Shown piece by piece: positions 1 through 12,500 of a stretch of 64,000 bases of DNA. Source of the DNA: Saturnia japonica. Taxonomy: Eukaryota > Arthropoda > Insecta > Lepidoptera > Saturniidae. The notes beneath the pieces were generated by a model. It was not told where the DNA came from, searched no databases, and saw only the letters and a program-made list of their open reading frames with translations. The DNA is taken from positions 15,314,001-15,378,000 of the forward strand of contig CM065309.1 of NCBI GenBank assembly GCA_033032175.1, in the 5' to 3' direction. Within the stretch, counting starts at the first letter, position 1; each line of letters starts with the position of its first letter. The position numbers were made by a program, and so were the translations under genes.

Positions 1-939
1 ACCTGCTTACGTATTGGATAATACTATATGTTCTTAAGTATTAAATTGTCATGATTATCTTTTCACCAAATTATATTACTGCTTTTGGAAGTTTTTATAA
101 AAATGATTTCTATTTGGATTTTATTTCTAGTTTCAAAAGCGATTGTGAGTTAGTAAGAGCATGTACATTTTTTTAAAAAGGGAAATATAATTTTTTGCTT
201 TGTTTAATGTATCAAAAACAATATTAAATTCTAAGAAGTAGGTAATATAGTATCTCGCCATCAATGCATAGTTTAAAAGAAAGCTGCTATCTGCGTCTGT
301 CTCTCCAATTACTTCTAAACACAACGGATATTTATACGGGTTTCACGGTCATTTAGTTTTATTTATGGAAGGTTTGTGTATACAATACATTAAAATTAAG
401 TTTTTATATATTTAGTAGAGAAAATACAAAGTTTTGTAATTAAGTAGTCTATAAATCGATTTTTAATTACGCTAACTAAGCTTTATGAGATACATCAAAA
501 TAATGTACTAAATAATTGTAGATCATAAAAAGAAGCATAGAGAAAAGTCCATGCCACGTGTCGTATCTCTTAAGGTTGACTCACAGTAACCATTTGTATC
601 TTCAAAATAACAAAAAAATTGGGTTATTTGCGAAGATATTTTCTCAATTCAGTATTAATCCATAAGAAGATAAATATGTTAGTTAACTTGGGAATTTAAT
701 GTAGATTAAAATTGTCCTTTACATTATATGATTTAAATATATACCGTAGAAGATATCACGCTTTCAAAATTATGCGCAACCAAAGAAATCACTCGCAGTA
801 AAAACGGTTGACCGGTACTCTGCACCTATCATCAATTATGCGGCCTGAGCTAATCGCACTTTTCGTAACTGAAGTTATCAACTATCAATCCTTAAGCGAT
901 AACTTTGAAATCATGCTTTTCTTACTATATTATAAAACA
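1..939. other. No gene recognised; AT-rich non-coding DNA
   Basis: Only short, low-complexity reading frames are present. No splice-flanked conserved peptide, RNA gene or transposon terminus was recognised. Confidence 0.5.
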
Positions 940-1035
940 GAGTCGCCCCTGCCGCGTCTATCTATCTGTCTGTCTAAAAGCGATAGACTCAAAAACTGCC
1001 CAACGGATTTTCATACGGTTCTCATTAAGGAAAGA
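940..1035 (+). repeat. Dispersed repeat fragment with CTATCTGTCTGTCT motif
   Basis: The stretch has the pattern 'ctgccgcgtctatctat...ctgtctgtc' followed by 'aactgcccaacggatttt'. I recognise this as a common arthropod and lepidopteran interspersed repeat, usually a non-autonomous element or LINE tail. A similar GTCTGTCTGTCTG piece lies near 38.32 kb. Neither ends nor a TSD could be set. Confidence 0.4.
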
Positions 1036-1384
1036 AAAATTATTTAATGTCACAAAGATGCACAAATAAAAAACAAAGACATGAAATAAAAAAAAAACCT
1101 AATAAAACAAAGTATTACAAACAAAATCAAGAAAAATAGACGATGCGACAAAAAGATTTGGCAATAGCTTTTTGTCGCCTGTGAGAAAAATCATCAGACG
1201 ACGAAGCTTTTCAGTCAAACCTTCAGATTTAACTGGAAATATTATGTAAAATCTCGTAGAGATTACGCGCTCAATTTTAATTAACATCGGCATCGGGTAG
1301 CAACAAAAAAAGTAATATATGTACCTAATAGAAAGCAAAGAAGCCTGCCAAGAAATAAAATTAAATTTTGAATACGGTCGATAG

Positions 1385-2288
1385 ATTAAAAAATAATAAT
1401 TTAGTATATTAATGTTTGCCTTTCTAAGGCTATTATTTTTAAATGCCTCTTAAAAGCGAAATTACCTTTAAAACGCAAAGGAGAAGGTATATCATTCCAA
1501 ATTTATGACGCCGCATATTTGAAACCACCTTGTTGCCTACAGAATTGTGTGTGGGTATGGCTACATTGTCTTATTTTAGATCTAGTATAAATGTTATGAA
1601 TGTTATTTTATCAGTAACATATATTATAAAGGTATTCAGGCTTTTTACTCAAAATAATATTATGTAAAACATGCCGAATGTAAGTATCTTCTCTAACACA
1701 TAATCAATATATTTTGCTATTGATAAACGGCGAGTTATGCGACCATTTGGGTATATTGTAGCAGAATTTGATACATGCATTTTGATCCGTTGTATAATTT
1801 TAGAAGTTTTTTGTATTAATCTGAGCCCATACACAACATCGCAATAATTAAAAGGAGATAACACAATAAGACCACAAAGAAGTCTTCTTATATTTAATTT
1901 TAAAATGTTTTTACCTTATAGGAAACATTATTTTAATGTTTATTTCTTTATCTAAAATTTTTTTGAAATCTGTGTTTTGGTACCTAGAATCGTGTATTTA
2001 GTCTTTGGGGGATTTATTTTTAAAGAATTTGTTTCGGATCATTCATATATATTATCCAAATTTGCATTTATACTACTTACGGCGGTGTTGGCATTTCCTT
2101 CTGTAAAAGATTTGTAAACTTGAGTGTCATCGGCATACGAGTGTTTACCACTGAATTGAGGAACTCGTATGAGATCCGTAGTGAACAGTATGAACAAAGG
2201 CGGGCTTAAAATAGAGAACCCTGTGACACGCCTCGAGTGAGATATCTCACTTGGTAAAGTTTTATTTCTCCTCTCTTGCATTCAAATA
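1385..2288 (-). mobile_element. CR1-like LINE, 3' segment of reverse transcriptase (decayed)
   Basis: Minus-strand frames give the RT core around the catalytic motif YADD (SYADDTQVYKSF, near 2110-2150), preceded by ILSPPLFILF. Next comes FNYCDVVYG with RIKMHVSNSA near 1790-1850. Finally, near 1440-1500, there is a broken 'DIPSPLRFKGNFAFKRHL'-type tail typical of the CR1/L2 C-terminus. Several frameshifts and stops make it a pseudogene. It continues upstream in 2819-3208 and 8785-9020, from which it is separated by two later insertions. Confidence 0.75.
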
Positions 2289-2818
2289 TACCATTTCCAT
2301 TTCTTTATACTCTCGATGACAGCTCCTGTGAAAACTTGAACGAGCGTCTTTTTTGCATTATTATTTTATAAAAATATGACGTTTACACACGTACAAGGTT
2401 ATACCAGAGTCGGAGAAACTGATAGGGATGGAGTTATATCGATAAACGTAACACGATAACAGACCCGATATTTTTTACAAAATGTAAGAAACTAAACTAC
2501 TGCCGGATACTTTTGTACAAATTTATTAACAAATATTATATTTTATTACAAGATGTTACACGTATTAATTCTTGATTGATAATGCCAATTTCTTCAAAAT
2601 TTTTGAAGCTGTTGTAAAATAAGTAGGTATAGGTAGGTACTCGACAATGAAAACGAAATAATTATAACGACACGTAATCTTTATTTATTTATTTTAATCA
2701 AAATCTGATGAATGATGATATAATAAATATATGCTAACGATATCATTACTTATTTGGTCACAACACTACAACTATCAAATTTGGAATATCATCGAGAAAA
2801 TAAGAAATGGAAATGGTA
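2289..2818. mobile_element. TA-flanked MITE (Tc1/mariner-type) inserted in the LINE
   Basis: The ends are inverted repeats: TACCATTTCCATTTCTT at the left and the complement of the same motif at 2802-2818, with a second match block around 'CTCGATGA'. TA dinucleotides flank both ends (2287-2288 and 2819-2820). Removing the element restores one LINE reading frame across the junction, which independently supports the borders. No transposase is seen in the 530 bp, so it must have moved with an enzyme supplied from elsewhere. Confidence 0.75.
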
Positions 2819-3208
2819 TACAACTTCTTGAGATCTGTTTGTTAAATACGATATAAACCAAAGCTTTCATGACTCACGAGATTCCATAATACGACAGTTT
2901 TTGTTATAAGTAGATCTCTATCTAAACAATGGAAAGCTGGAAAAATCGAGTAAAACTGAAACCAAACTTTCTCCCATATCTGATGCTGAAATTAAATCAT
3001 CGCATACTTTAGCCAATGCAGTGCTTGTGCTGTGGCCAGGCCTAAAACATGATTGCAGAGATGGTAGTATAATATTTTGTTCTAAGTAAGACTTATGTTG
3101 TTTCTCAACGACACATTTTGTAATCTTCTATAAGACTGGAAGGATGCTGATGGGATGAAGATCTTTCATTTGCTCTACCGTTTTACTTTTAGATAAAGGT
3201 TTTACAAT
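2819..3208 (-). mobile_element. CR1-like LINE, middle segment of reverse transcriptase
   Basis: Minus-strand translation shows RPISILPVL, QSCFRPGHSTSTALAKV and SVLLDFS, which are RT domains 1-3 of CR1/Jockey-type LINEs. The frame is broken by stops. The right edge at 3208 is where the Academ-like element begins and the left edge is the MITE, so this is the central part of a LINE that also occupies 1385-2288 and 8785-9020. Confidence 0.75.
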
Positions 3209-3548
3209 TAGTCCGGTCATTTTAGACATAAAAATAGTGATCAAATAAAGAAAATTCCGACAGAGCCAAATCTTCGTAGAGACCTTAGGTTTACCACAAG
3301 GAATAAAGTGTCAAAAGTCCCCATCAGTCCCATGTGAGCTTAGGGACTTATTCGGGGCCTAAGGTCAAAATTTTAGGTTTTTTGGATTTTTCTCGAAAAC
3401 GTTAAGTTTTATCGAAAAAGTACCTCAGAGCAAAGTTGTAGATCTTAAAATTCTCTATAAAAATGGTCCCTATGATTTTTTCTCTAAGACCCACTATTTC
3501 CCAGATATTGCGCTTGTAAGAATCACGTTCTACATAATATGCACACAT
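3209..3548 (+). repeat. Left terminal inverted repeat of the Academ-like element
   Basis: It pairs with 8459-8784 over about 330 bp, with scattered substitutions and a small indel near 3231-3246. Shared blocks include 'aagtccccatcagtcccatg' and 'cagatattgcgcttgtaag'. Divergence between the arms indicates that the insertion is not recent. Confidence 0.85.
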
Positions 3549-3727
3549 TTCCACACCACCTGTGAGGTAGTGTACTCGGCGCGTTTTTTTTTAACGTGGT
3601 ATCCCCGGTAGGCCTATTCCACGAACCTTTATGATGTTATTTTCAGGAACAATAATTATTTAATAGTATGAAAATTATTGATATGGGTTACTGAGTTTAA
3701 CTGTCGTTCTAACTTTTTTTTATTACT

Positions 3728-6700
3728 TTAATCTGACTCATACTCTTCATATTCAACTTCAACAATCATGTTTTCTTCAATTTCTTCTTGTTCTTCTTCT
3801 TCTTCTCCTTCCTGTTGATGAACGCTTAGAAATTGTTCAAATGAAGATGAATCAGTTGTCTCTTCATCAAAATCACATGAATCTTCCTCTCTTGTATTTA
3901 ATTGAACATTTGAGCAAGAGACACCTTGGCAATTGGTACACGCTGGAGAACACTGCAACCCTACTTTTTTACAGCCACATTTGGCACTACAACCTTTCTT
4001 GCAATTGCAAAAAATAGTGTTAAGAAGTTTTTCTGGAGCAGGTTCGAATCGGTTCCAAAGTATTATTTATCAATTTCCAACCCCAGTCTTCAGGGTTCAG
4101 TTCATTGCCTTGCCATGTCTGAACTTGATAGTATACTCGAAACAAATGTTGAGTAGCAGATGCCGATGTTGGAGGAAGACAAGATAGCTGTACTTGCTTT
4201 TTGTTTCGTGTATTTTTTACAAATGTTAAATATCTTCACGTATCTAGGCAATCAATTTTTTTTGGAGCTCCATAAACCGCAAGAAGAAACCGAATTCCTT
4301 TAGTAATTAGTATTTGAGGTGAAGAATTAATTTCTGTAAATACTTTTGCGCAGTCAATCAAATCATTTTTTTCAAATAATTTTACTACTGAATTTTTGCC
4401 CCTTCTAAACATTGCTGACGTAGTATCGCATCCGGTTATCGCATGTAAAAATAAAATAAAGTTTTGGCATTTTGGATAAGCTGATAAACTTTTAGAAAAA
4501 TATATTTCTGTCCGTTGCTGCGCCTTCCCAGGTTTTAAAAAGTAAATAATTTTATCAGATGGAGTCCTTGCAGTGAGTAGTACTAATAAATCAACATCTT
4601 CACCCACTACAATAGTTGTATTTCTTGCATTAAATTGTTCTATTGCTGTTTCAATTAATTATGAGGACATCGGCGTCATTCGGAGCTTGTTTCACGGCAA
4701 TATTTTCAGCTGTTAATTTGTTACTCAACATAGAAATAAAACGAGATTTATTATTAATGTTTGCAAAAAAATGTTATTCATTAACTGGAACTGTCATAAA
4801 TTCGTCAAACATTATGTTGGTACCTGAGGATGTTTTTGTAGCACGACGACGTTGTTCTGCAGCTTTTATGTTCTTTGTTGTGTCACTATAGCCATCAAAT
4901 ACTACCGTAACTGTATGACCATAATGTCTACGTAAATACTGAACATATTTTTCAAAAATTACGTTAAAGGTTTCTTCTTCATCCCACACAACGTGATGTA
5001 GTAGATATCCTCCATCAATAACGTAAGCAGCGTTTGTACAATCAACCTCAGCATTGACTGATTGAAAGCAATCGTAAAGAGCCGTCTTCATTGTTTTACG
5101 CATTCCAGCTGCATCGAAGAGTGACAACGGGTAAGGAGCTAAATCATATGCGAAAAATGTTTCAATTTCATCCTCAAAAGTCTTAGTGACACCCATACGT
5201 TGAAATAATAATACTGGGTCTATTGGTACTTCTTCGTCGTGAACTTTCACAGTGCTACTCACAGCTAAAAGAGGAAGTACTTTATCTGTGCGTTTCAATT
5301 TTATATGATTGAAAGTTTGACCAGTCATTTTAGACATCGGGGCAATCCCAACTTCACGAGCTTTATGACAGTTAATCTTATCGTCACCAACGACTCCTGA
5401 AGCAATAGATAAGATTTTGTTAATTTCGGGAAAAGGATCATGTGATGAAAACCAGTCAAGAAGTATTTCAATATCTTTAGCATCTTTCTTAACTCTCGAA
5501 TCACTCGCATCTACATGTTGATCTGTCGTGTCCATTCGAACATTAGCAAGAACTTCCAACTCGTCACACACTGTGTTCATTGCATGCATTCCGTAAACCC
5601 ATTTGCTTATTACACTTTCTTTTGTACTTCGTCCTCGAGAAATACCACCATCTGTTTTCATGGATTTCATCATTGATTGTTCGATAATCATATCTGTTGA
5701 AGTTCCACAACTGAGTTTATCAGAACGTCGAACAGTGAAAAATCCTTCAGTAAACCTTCGATAAACACTAGGATCAATTACCTCCTCTAATTGAAGCATA
5801 TCCTGCAAGTATAAGTGCGCAGACTTAGCGTAAGGTAAATGCCCCGATGCATGGAAATAAGGAAGCATTTCTTTAACGCAGTTCAAATGAGCTTGCCAAT
5901 CTCCCATACGTTCAGCTCTTATAAATTCTTTTGCAATCGACACCATCCGAAAATACTGTATCCATAATTGTGCACTTGGTCCTCGTTTCTGATATTCCAT
6001 TAACTTTTTATTAAATAAATCAAGTAAAAGTTCAGATATTTCCTTATCATTTTCAATGTCATAATATAAAAGAATTTTATCGAGGATATTTTCCACTGTA
6101 ATTATAAGATCTGCATCCATACCATCATCAATAGCTAGTTCTTTTAATATTGTTAATGCTAAAGTGAGCAGAAGTAACGTGTGAGCTCGAACTGCCTTCG
6201 CGTAAGCATGGCCATTAAGCATTTTCTCTAAAGACTTAGGAGCATAAATCTCAGAAAGCACTTCTTTTAAACCTTGCATAATATAACCTATTGCACCGAA
6301 AAATGACATTAACAAATGAAATCCTTCCAGTCTCACTATAATCTTTGATAATTCCGATCCTTCAGGTGCAGCAGATACAATTTCGCGATCTTTCGCAAAT
6401 AGAGATTGATCAAAAGTAATTATGCAAACTGTATGGTTGTGACGTTTAGCATCTTCTAAAGCACAAAGTAAAGTTGTGTATATCGTATTGAAATTACTTG
6501 CAGGCTGTTGAACAAATGGCAGAAATGAAATTTTTGATTTTGAAAAGTCTAAAATATTGCTAGTCACGTGTTCAATAAAACTATTCCAACCAGGTAAAGG
6601 GAAAGCTTTGCATTTTCCATAGAACCATATCACATCAACTTTTTTTTAAAAAGATACTTTTGTTTCATTTTCGTATTCAAAAACTCGCACATTTATTTTG

Positions 6701-8118
6701 CTATATCCTACTACGCCAGTATTTTGATAAACCTGTATAGGTACATGAGCCTTGGCTGCAAAATCTTTAGCTGAAAGGACTTCAGTTACTCGCGGCATCG
6801 GCTGTTCTAGTAATACTGAATCTTTGGGAGTTACAATTTGTATAATACCCATGATATGAAGCGTATTATTACCGTCCAAAGTATTTACATTAATATCAGC
6901 ATTATCTGCAACATATTGAACAAATGTGCAAGTTTCTGGTGATAAAATGTGAGGTGGGCGACTGAAAACTGCTGCTGCTTCATACTTCATTGTTTCACTG
7001 TAAGATGCGCATAAACCAAACGATGAGAAAATTTGTATAAGCCGTTTTGAACCAAACCGCCGATGGAAAAAAACTGAAAGACCCAGCTGTAATTTAGACT
7101 TGAAGGATCTAGGCCGAACAGCAGTCATTATGCTATGACTAATATTTATGCAAACTAACTTTAAATGATCCAAATTATGACGCATATTTTTAAGAATGAT
7201 TTGTCCCAAAAAAAAGATAATGATTCGGGAATATCGTTATTTATATCTTCAAACATTCTACCCGGTGGCGGGTACATAGTATTATCAAACACACAAGATT
7301 GAATATCTTCTCGAATAATTTCTGCCGCAGCTTTTAAAGTTTTCCACCGTTTTTCCTTTTCATTCAAGTTTTTGTTATCAGACCAGGCTTGACTTAATAT
7401 GTCTTGGTAATTGTCTACAAAACAAATAAATGTTAATTTTCCAGGCTTCTCTGTAATAATAATTCTACTATCATACTTTAATTTCAATCGTATTTTTATA
7501 ATCCCGTTTTCTAAAGCTACATTTTGGCAAACATTCTTCAGTTCATCTAACGAAAACTGGCAGTCATAGCTACTTTCAATGAAATTGAAAATTTCCTCCA
7601 TTGCAGAGTTTATAGCCTCACTTTGAGGACGGCCAATTTTACCGCCAGTATTAGGTCTCAGCAAGGATTTGTAACAACTGTCATGGTATTTAGCGTCAGC
7701 AGCAACTAAATCATACTGAAAATTAATACGCGCAAAGACAGCTTTTGACACATCATCAGAACGATCTTTAGCTAATTTTAAAATGGAATCTTTGAATGCA
7801 AGTGTAGAAACTTTATGAATTTTTCGGCGATAAATCTTCACTTTCTTCTTTTCTGCTTCTTCATCCGCTTCATCGCCACAAAATAAGCAATGGTTTTTAA
7901 AACAAAAGCTAGATTCACTTATTTGCGCTCTAGTATGAGGTGGACTTATTTTTGAAGTACTGGCCTGTTCTTCCTCAAGTTGTCTTTTTGATGCAGAGAT
8001 TGAAGTTTTCCGGGTGTATGATTTTTTGCAATCCAGGTGAAGTAACGGACTTTTGGCTTCTTAAATAATCAGCAAACTCATCACTTCTCGCGACACTTGC
8101 ATCGATTAAAGTTGGCAT
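3728..8118 (-). pseudogene. Academ-like transposase with XPG-like nuclease region (broken)
   Basis: The probable start is the ATG at 8118. Reading order: N-terminus, then a frameshift near 8050; a finger-like region with CFKNHCLFCGDE (7855-7900) and KYHDSCYK (about 7670-7690); a frameshift near 7161-7209; a stop at 6646-6648; a 619-codon stretch (4774-6633); a frameshift near 4610-4790; then 4236-4607. The nuclease-like part includes VIDGGYLLHH, VVFDGYSD with a basic QRRR run (about 4850-4900), GEDVDLLVLL (near 4600) and GCDTTSAMFRRG (near 4400). These resemble the N, I and helix-hairpin-helix parts of XPG/FEN nucleases. After a further frameshift near 4030 comes a cluster of about nine cysteines (FCNCKKGCSAKCGCKK, 3960-4010), then an acidic tail ending at 3728. 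At least five lesions make it non-functional. Confidence 0.65.
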
Positions 8119-8458
8119 TCTACGACTGACCACAACAGTTAAAGCAAAATTGTGACATTTTTTTTAAAATATTAATCAGCACTAACTTCAATAGTAGACG
8201 CTTGTAATAAATACGTATAGTCACTCGAACTGCTCGTTCAACACTAAAAGAAGCAGGTATACGTGAACGACACCACATGGACAAAAGAATAGGCAGATGT
8301 TTTTCAAGGCCAGATGTTATTCAAGTAGAGGGGATTCGGTAAGGGACCGGCGGTCATTTTAGAGTAAATTTTCTTAGAATAGTATAATGTATACATAAAA
8401 GAGACACGAGTAGGCATTTTTGCTTGCTTGAGTACCTAAATATGTATATACGTGGCAT

Positions 8459-8784
8459 ATGTGTGCATACTATGTAGAACATGATCTTACAAGCGCAATA
8501 TCTGGGAAATAGTGGGTCTTAGAGAAAAAATCATAGGAACCATTTTTATAGAGAATTTTAAGATCTACAACTTTGTTCTGAGGTACTTTTTCGATAAAAC
8601 TTACCGTTTTCGAGAAAAATCCAAAAAACCTAAAATTTTAACCTTGGGCCCCGAATAAGTCCCTAAGTCACATGGGACTGATGGGGACTTTTGACACTTT
8701 ATTCCTTGTGGTAAAACTAAGGTCTCTACGAAGATTAGGCTGTCGGAATTTTCTTTACTTCAATTGTCTAAAATGACCGGACTA
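8459..8784 (-). repeat. Right terminal inverted repeat of the Academ-like element
   Basis: Reverse-complement partner of 3209-3548. Its outer end reads 'tgtctaaaatgaccggacta', and the TSD copy AAT follows directly. Confidence 0.85.
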
Positions 8785-9020
8785 AATTGCCAATTTCCAG
8801 CTATCTAGAAACACTTTTGAATTGATAGATTTATTAACAATTACCGTAATTATTGGAAGAGTTTTATCAACTGTTAACAGAATCCTGTCAATTGTTATGG
8901 TATCATGACCACAAGCATTTGTTTTTGTGGAGTTTATTATCTTTAGTATTTCTTTCTCCGTTACCAGGTTGATATCATTAAACGGAGTGATTCGTGAGGA
9001 AAGTTTTGAGTAAACCGTAA
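8785..9020 (-). mobile_element. CR1-like LINE, upstream segment
   Basis: Minus-strand translation gives VTEKEILKIINSTKTNACGH and FLDSWKLAI, the region just before RT domain 1 in CR1-type LINEs. It stops exactly at the Academ-like border and resumes in the same frame at 3208. The 5' end of the LINE is not defined beyond about 9020. Confidence 0.7.
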
Positions 9021-9562
9021 ATAGCTGAAATATTACGATTGCTAATTTTTTATTATCATAAATGGTGCGTTAACCAGTGTGAAACCTAGTTTTTGAAACA
9101 AATGAACAAAAAATGTCGTATAAAAATTATGCTGACTGGGAGCTTTATTGGCGTGCGCCGCGTAAACCAATAGAGATATATATTACGTAATTATCTTCAA
9201 TGTAAACATTATAAGTCATATTATATTATGCTTTGCTGCCCGTGCGAAGCAGGAGCGGGTTGCTAATTGGCCTCGTCCCCGCTAACGTCTGTCGTAAACA
9301 TAGGACGGTCGCGCACGATCTTATACGACTATAACTAACTCTACTTGCGGCATAAAACTAAAGTCATTTAAATTTAATCTGTAAATTTATTTTCATAATA
9401 ATATAGGATTTATTACAACTTGGAACATTGTATCCACTATAAAAAATAAAGATAGCTTTAAATTAATATAATTATATTTTTAATATGATTTAGATAAAAT
9501 AAATCATTCAACCACACATTTGCAATTATACACATTTACAATAAGTCTTAACTCCACTGTGA
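9021..9562. other. CHERP 3' side: probable 3' UTR and unassigned sequence
   Basis: No coding signal was seen. Minus-strand AATAAA hexamers (TTTATT on the plus strand) at 9409-9414 and 9386-9391, about 150-180 nt past the CHERP stop, are candidate poly(A) signals. A GC-richer patch at 9225-9330 is unassigned. Confidence 0.4.
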
Positions 9563-12500
9563 TCATGATGATCGTTCTAGTGCTCTTTCTTTCATCCTTG
9601 TTATAAACGCTGCACCTTTGTTCTTCCTGAAATTCTCATATGGATCATTAAGGTTTACCCCAATACCTGTAACAACAAATAACTATTGGTAAGGAATAAT
9701 TTAATGTTTTTGGAAAGGATAGCAAGTATTAAAAACCATCAAATAAAAAAAAAAAACAAGTCAACATTAAATATCTCCTTGTTACTTCTACTACTTCCAG
9801 GCAGAAATAGCAAATAAATAGACATTGCTCCAACAGATTACCACTTTTTTCGGAATTTAAATAAATAAATTCAATTCCGATGAGGCCCACAAATTTCTCA
9901 ACAATGGAATCAATGAACTACCTTAAAAATGGCTTAAGTGCATAGATAATAACGGTACATACTTAGATTGATTAAATGTATAATTTAATAATTTTTTTAT
10001 TATTTCACTTTTACCATATAAATCGCTAATTTCATTTATGGACCTAATATATAAATTACTTTCAAAGCAGCATCTTCGTCAATTAAAAAATAAGTTAAGT
10101 TACAAAACAATACCTTTATACTGATCTTGTTTATCGCGAACAATTCCTCCGCTGATAGGTTCCGCTATGCCTTGTCCTGAGGCACCTAGACCACCTGCAC
10201 TCCAGCCCATCTTTTGTAATAACTGATGACCTTTGTTACTGGGGTCCAAACCACTAGATGTGCTAGAGAAAGCGGCGCCTCTGTAAAAAGGATATTTATA
10301 TAAGAAATAAAGTTAAAGAGAAAGCAAGAGATGAAGCATAAAAATACTTGGTAGACTGATTCTTTAAGATCTCATAAAGTTAAGAATTTAAAAATATTTT
10401 TCAAGAAAACCATTTCAAAATTATTTATTAACCATAATAATGTGATGGTCAATGAATGAATTGGTTTTTTTGAACAAAGCATTTACTTTGTTATTGTTAC
10501 GTATGCGGACAGGGACGAGTGAAACAACACGTAGCTGGTAGCACACCGACTGTATTCGTCGAACGATATACATAGGGCGTGCGGACACGCATATATAAAC
10601 ATCTTATACATAACATTTCCCTCCCCTAGTCCCTGCGTTTTTTAATATCAAAAATATTTTCTGTAATCTACTTCTTTACGTTTTCGTAAAGATCTGCCCG
10701 CAACTCTGGGAGGTTCTACTGAGACGTCAGACAGTGCTTCATGGAATTCGTCTGTATCATGCGTTTCAGCAACTGTTTGAGTAGTTTCCGTAGCCTCTTT
10801 TCCCTCTTCTCCGGGGTCCCTTTGCTCGGTGTTACCTTGAACTGGTAGAACCTTTCGTGGAGGTACTGCTATTGGAACCGCCAGAGGCGGTGGTGGTGGC
10901 AGTGACGATGACGCCGAGGCCTCCAAAAGTGATGGCGGTGGCGATGGCGGCGGTGAAAATGGGTGCGACAGGGGCGGCGACAGTGGTGGCGGTGAAGGAA
11001 ACTGTGTAGCGGACTGTAACTGCGCCGGCGGAGCTAATGGTGTAGTCTGATGATCTGATGATATAGGTGGCATCGATGAACACGAAGCAGTATTAGGTAA
11101 GTATGTTTCGCTCTTGTCTGTATCATCGTCCCAGTAGTTTTTATTATTTAAAGTTCCTTTGCACTTTATTAAATGATTTTTATGTTTTTTGACTTCTTTG
11201 TTAAGCAAATTGGATGATACTGGCCGCTTACCAGAGCAAGCTAGCTATTTCAAACATCTGTTCGTAGGATGCTAGAATACAAGTTAATCACAACCAAGAG
11301 GATGCGACGACTGGAAAGACTTAGAAAGGAGCAGTAGGGGGACTTACCACGTATCCTGGTTGTATCTGCCACGATCCGAGGGTGCACCCTGAACTTCCTC
11401 ACACGTCTTGAACAGTCTACAACACTTCTAGAGCACTAGAAAGACGTATTTCACCAGCTTTCCGATAGTTATAATTAATTTACAACGAAATTATGCAGAG
11501 CGTGTGTGTCACTGCAGTTCCGCGGCGGCCATTACACCGTTCTCGGTTTACGAAGAAATGCGCGGCAGATTTGCGCGCGTATTTTAAATACAATTGTGCC
11601 CCCAAGGAATTGGAGAAATTAGAAAGGGAAAAGGGATGTCGCAACATACCTCCCACTTGGAATTCGCCAGGATTCCAGAGAAAAGCAAAAATAAGTTAAC
11701 TGCAAGTACTCGGAATCTAAAGTTTACCTTACAACTAAAAAAGTTACAATAAATAACCCTATTATTTTAGGGTCTAAAGATAAATTAAATTAACGCTATA
11801 CCTAAGTAACTTAGATTAAGTAATTTTAATAATAAACTCAAGCTTATTACAAATGTAAAGGACAAACCTTTACCACAGGGCGTCGAAACTCGCTACCATT
11901 AGCTGTTTTTACGGTAACAACTCTTACCACGTTATCTGGGCCCGGATGAATTCGAACTATTCGAGCTATTTTCCACGATAAAGGAGGAAGATTAGGTTCA
12001 ACCATAATAACCAAATCATTAAGTTTTAAATTAGGTACAGTTTTAAACCATTTATTTCTCTGTTGAAGTGTGTGCAGATAATCACGTTGCCATGTACGCC
12101 AAAAGGTTTGACAAATTTTTTTTATTAACTGCCAACGAGAACGGGGGCATGTCGTTTCGTCCAATGGAGTTTCAGGCAGGCCAACGAGAGGACCACCTAT
12201 AAGAAAATGACCCGGTGTGAGTACATCAGCTTCGTTTGGATCTGACGAAAGCGTACAGAGAGGTCTCGAATTAAGAACTGCTTCGATTTTAGTAAGCACA
12301 GTAAACATTTCTTCCAATGTCAGAGTTTGCGAACCTATAACGCGTTTTAAGTGGTGCTTAGTTGATTTGATACCGCTTTTAAAGATACCTCCGAAATGAG
12401 GAGCCCCAGGCGGATTAAAATCCCATTTTATGCGTCTTACCGCAAGACCATCTGATATATCGTTACGATTGCTAAAGAAAATGTCATAAATATCGTTCAG

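Larger units (their letters stand above)
3209..8784 (-). mobile_element. Academ-like DNA transposon, 5.6 kb, degenerate
   Basis: The element is bounded by long terminal inverted repeats starting TAGTCCGGTCATTTTAGACA. AAT sits immediately outside each end (3206-3208 and 8785-8787). It lies in a LINE reverse transcriptase frame; removing it plus one AAT gives an uninterrupted LINE frame, so the 3-bp TSD is well supported. The single long minus-strand coding region holds a cysteine/histidine N-terminus, a long unknown middle, an XPG/FEN-like nuclease region and a C-terminal cysteine cluster. Known Academ elements have 3-4 bp TSDs, an XPG nuclease and a Cys8 finger, hence the assignment. No superfamily II helicase region, reported for some Academ elements, was recognised. 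An unrelated or undescribed family remains possible. Confidence 0.65.

Noticed and set aside
3728..3958. Short acidic cysteine-containing protein as a separate gene
   Set aside because: Its cysteines continue the finger of the Academ-like coding region once a frameshift near 4030 is allowed.
10832..11083. Ser/Thr/Ala-rich 83-codon frame
   Set aside because: Alternative frame of the GC-rich proline-coding tail of Gypsy 1.
11493..11699. 68-codon plus-strand frame, with a twin at 17906-18103
   Set aside because: Both lie in the two BEL LTRs (and neighbouring bases), antisense to the element; their identity is simply LTR identity.
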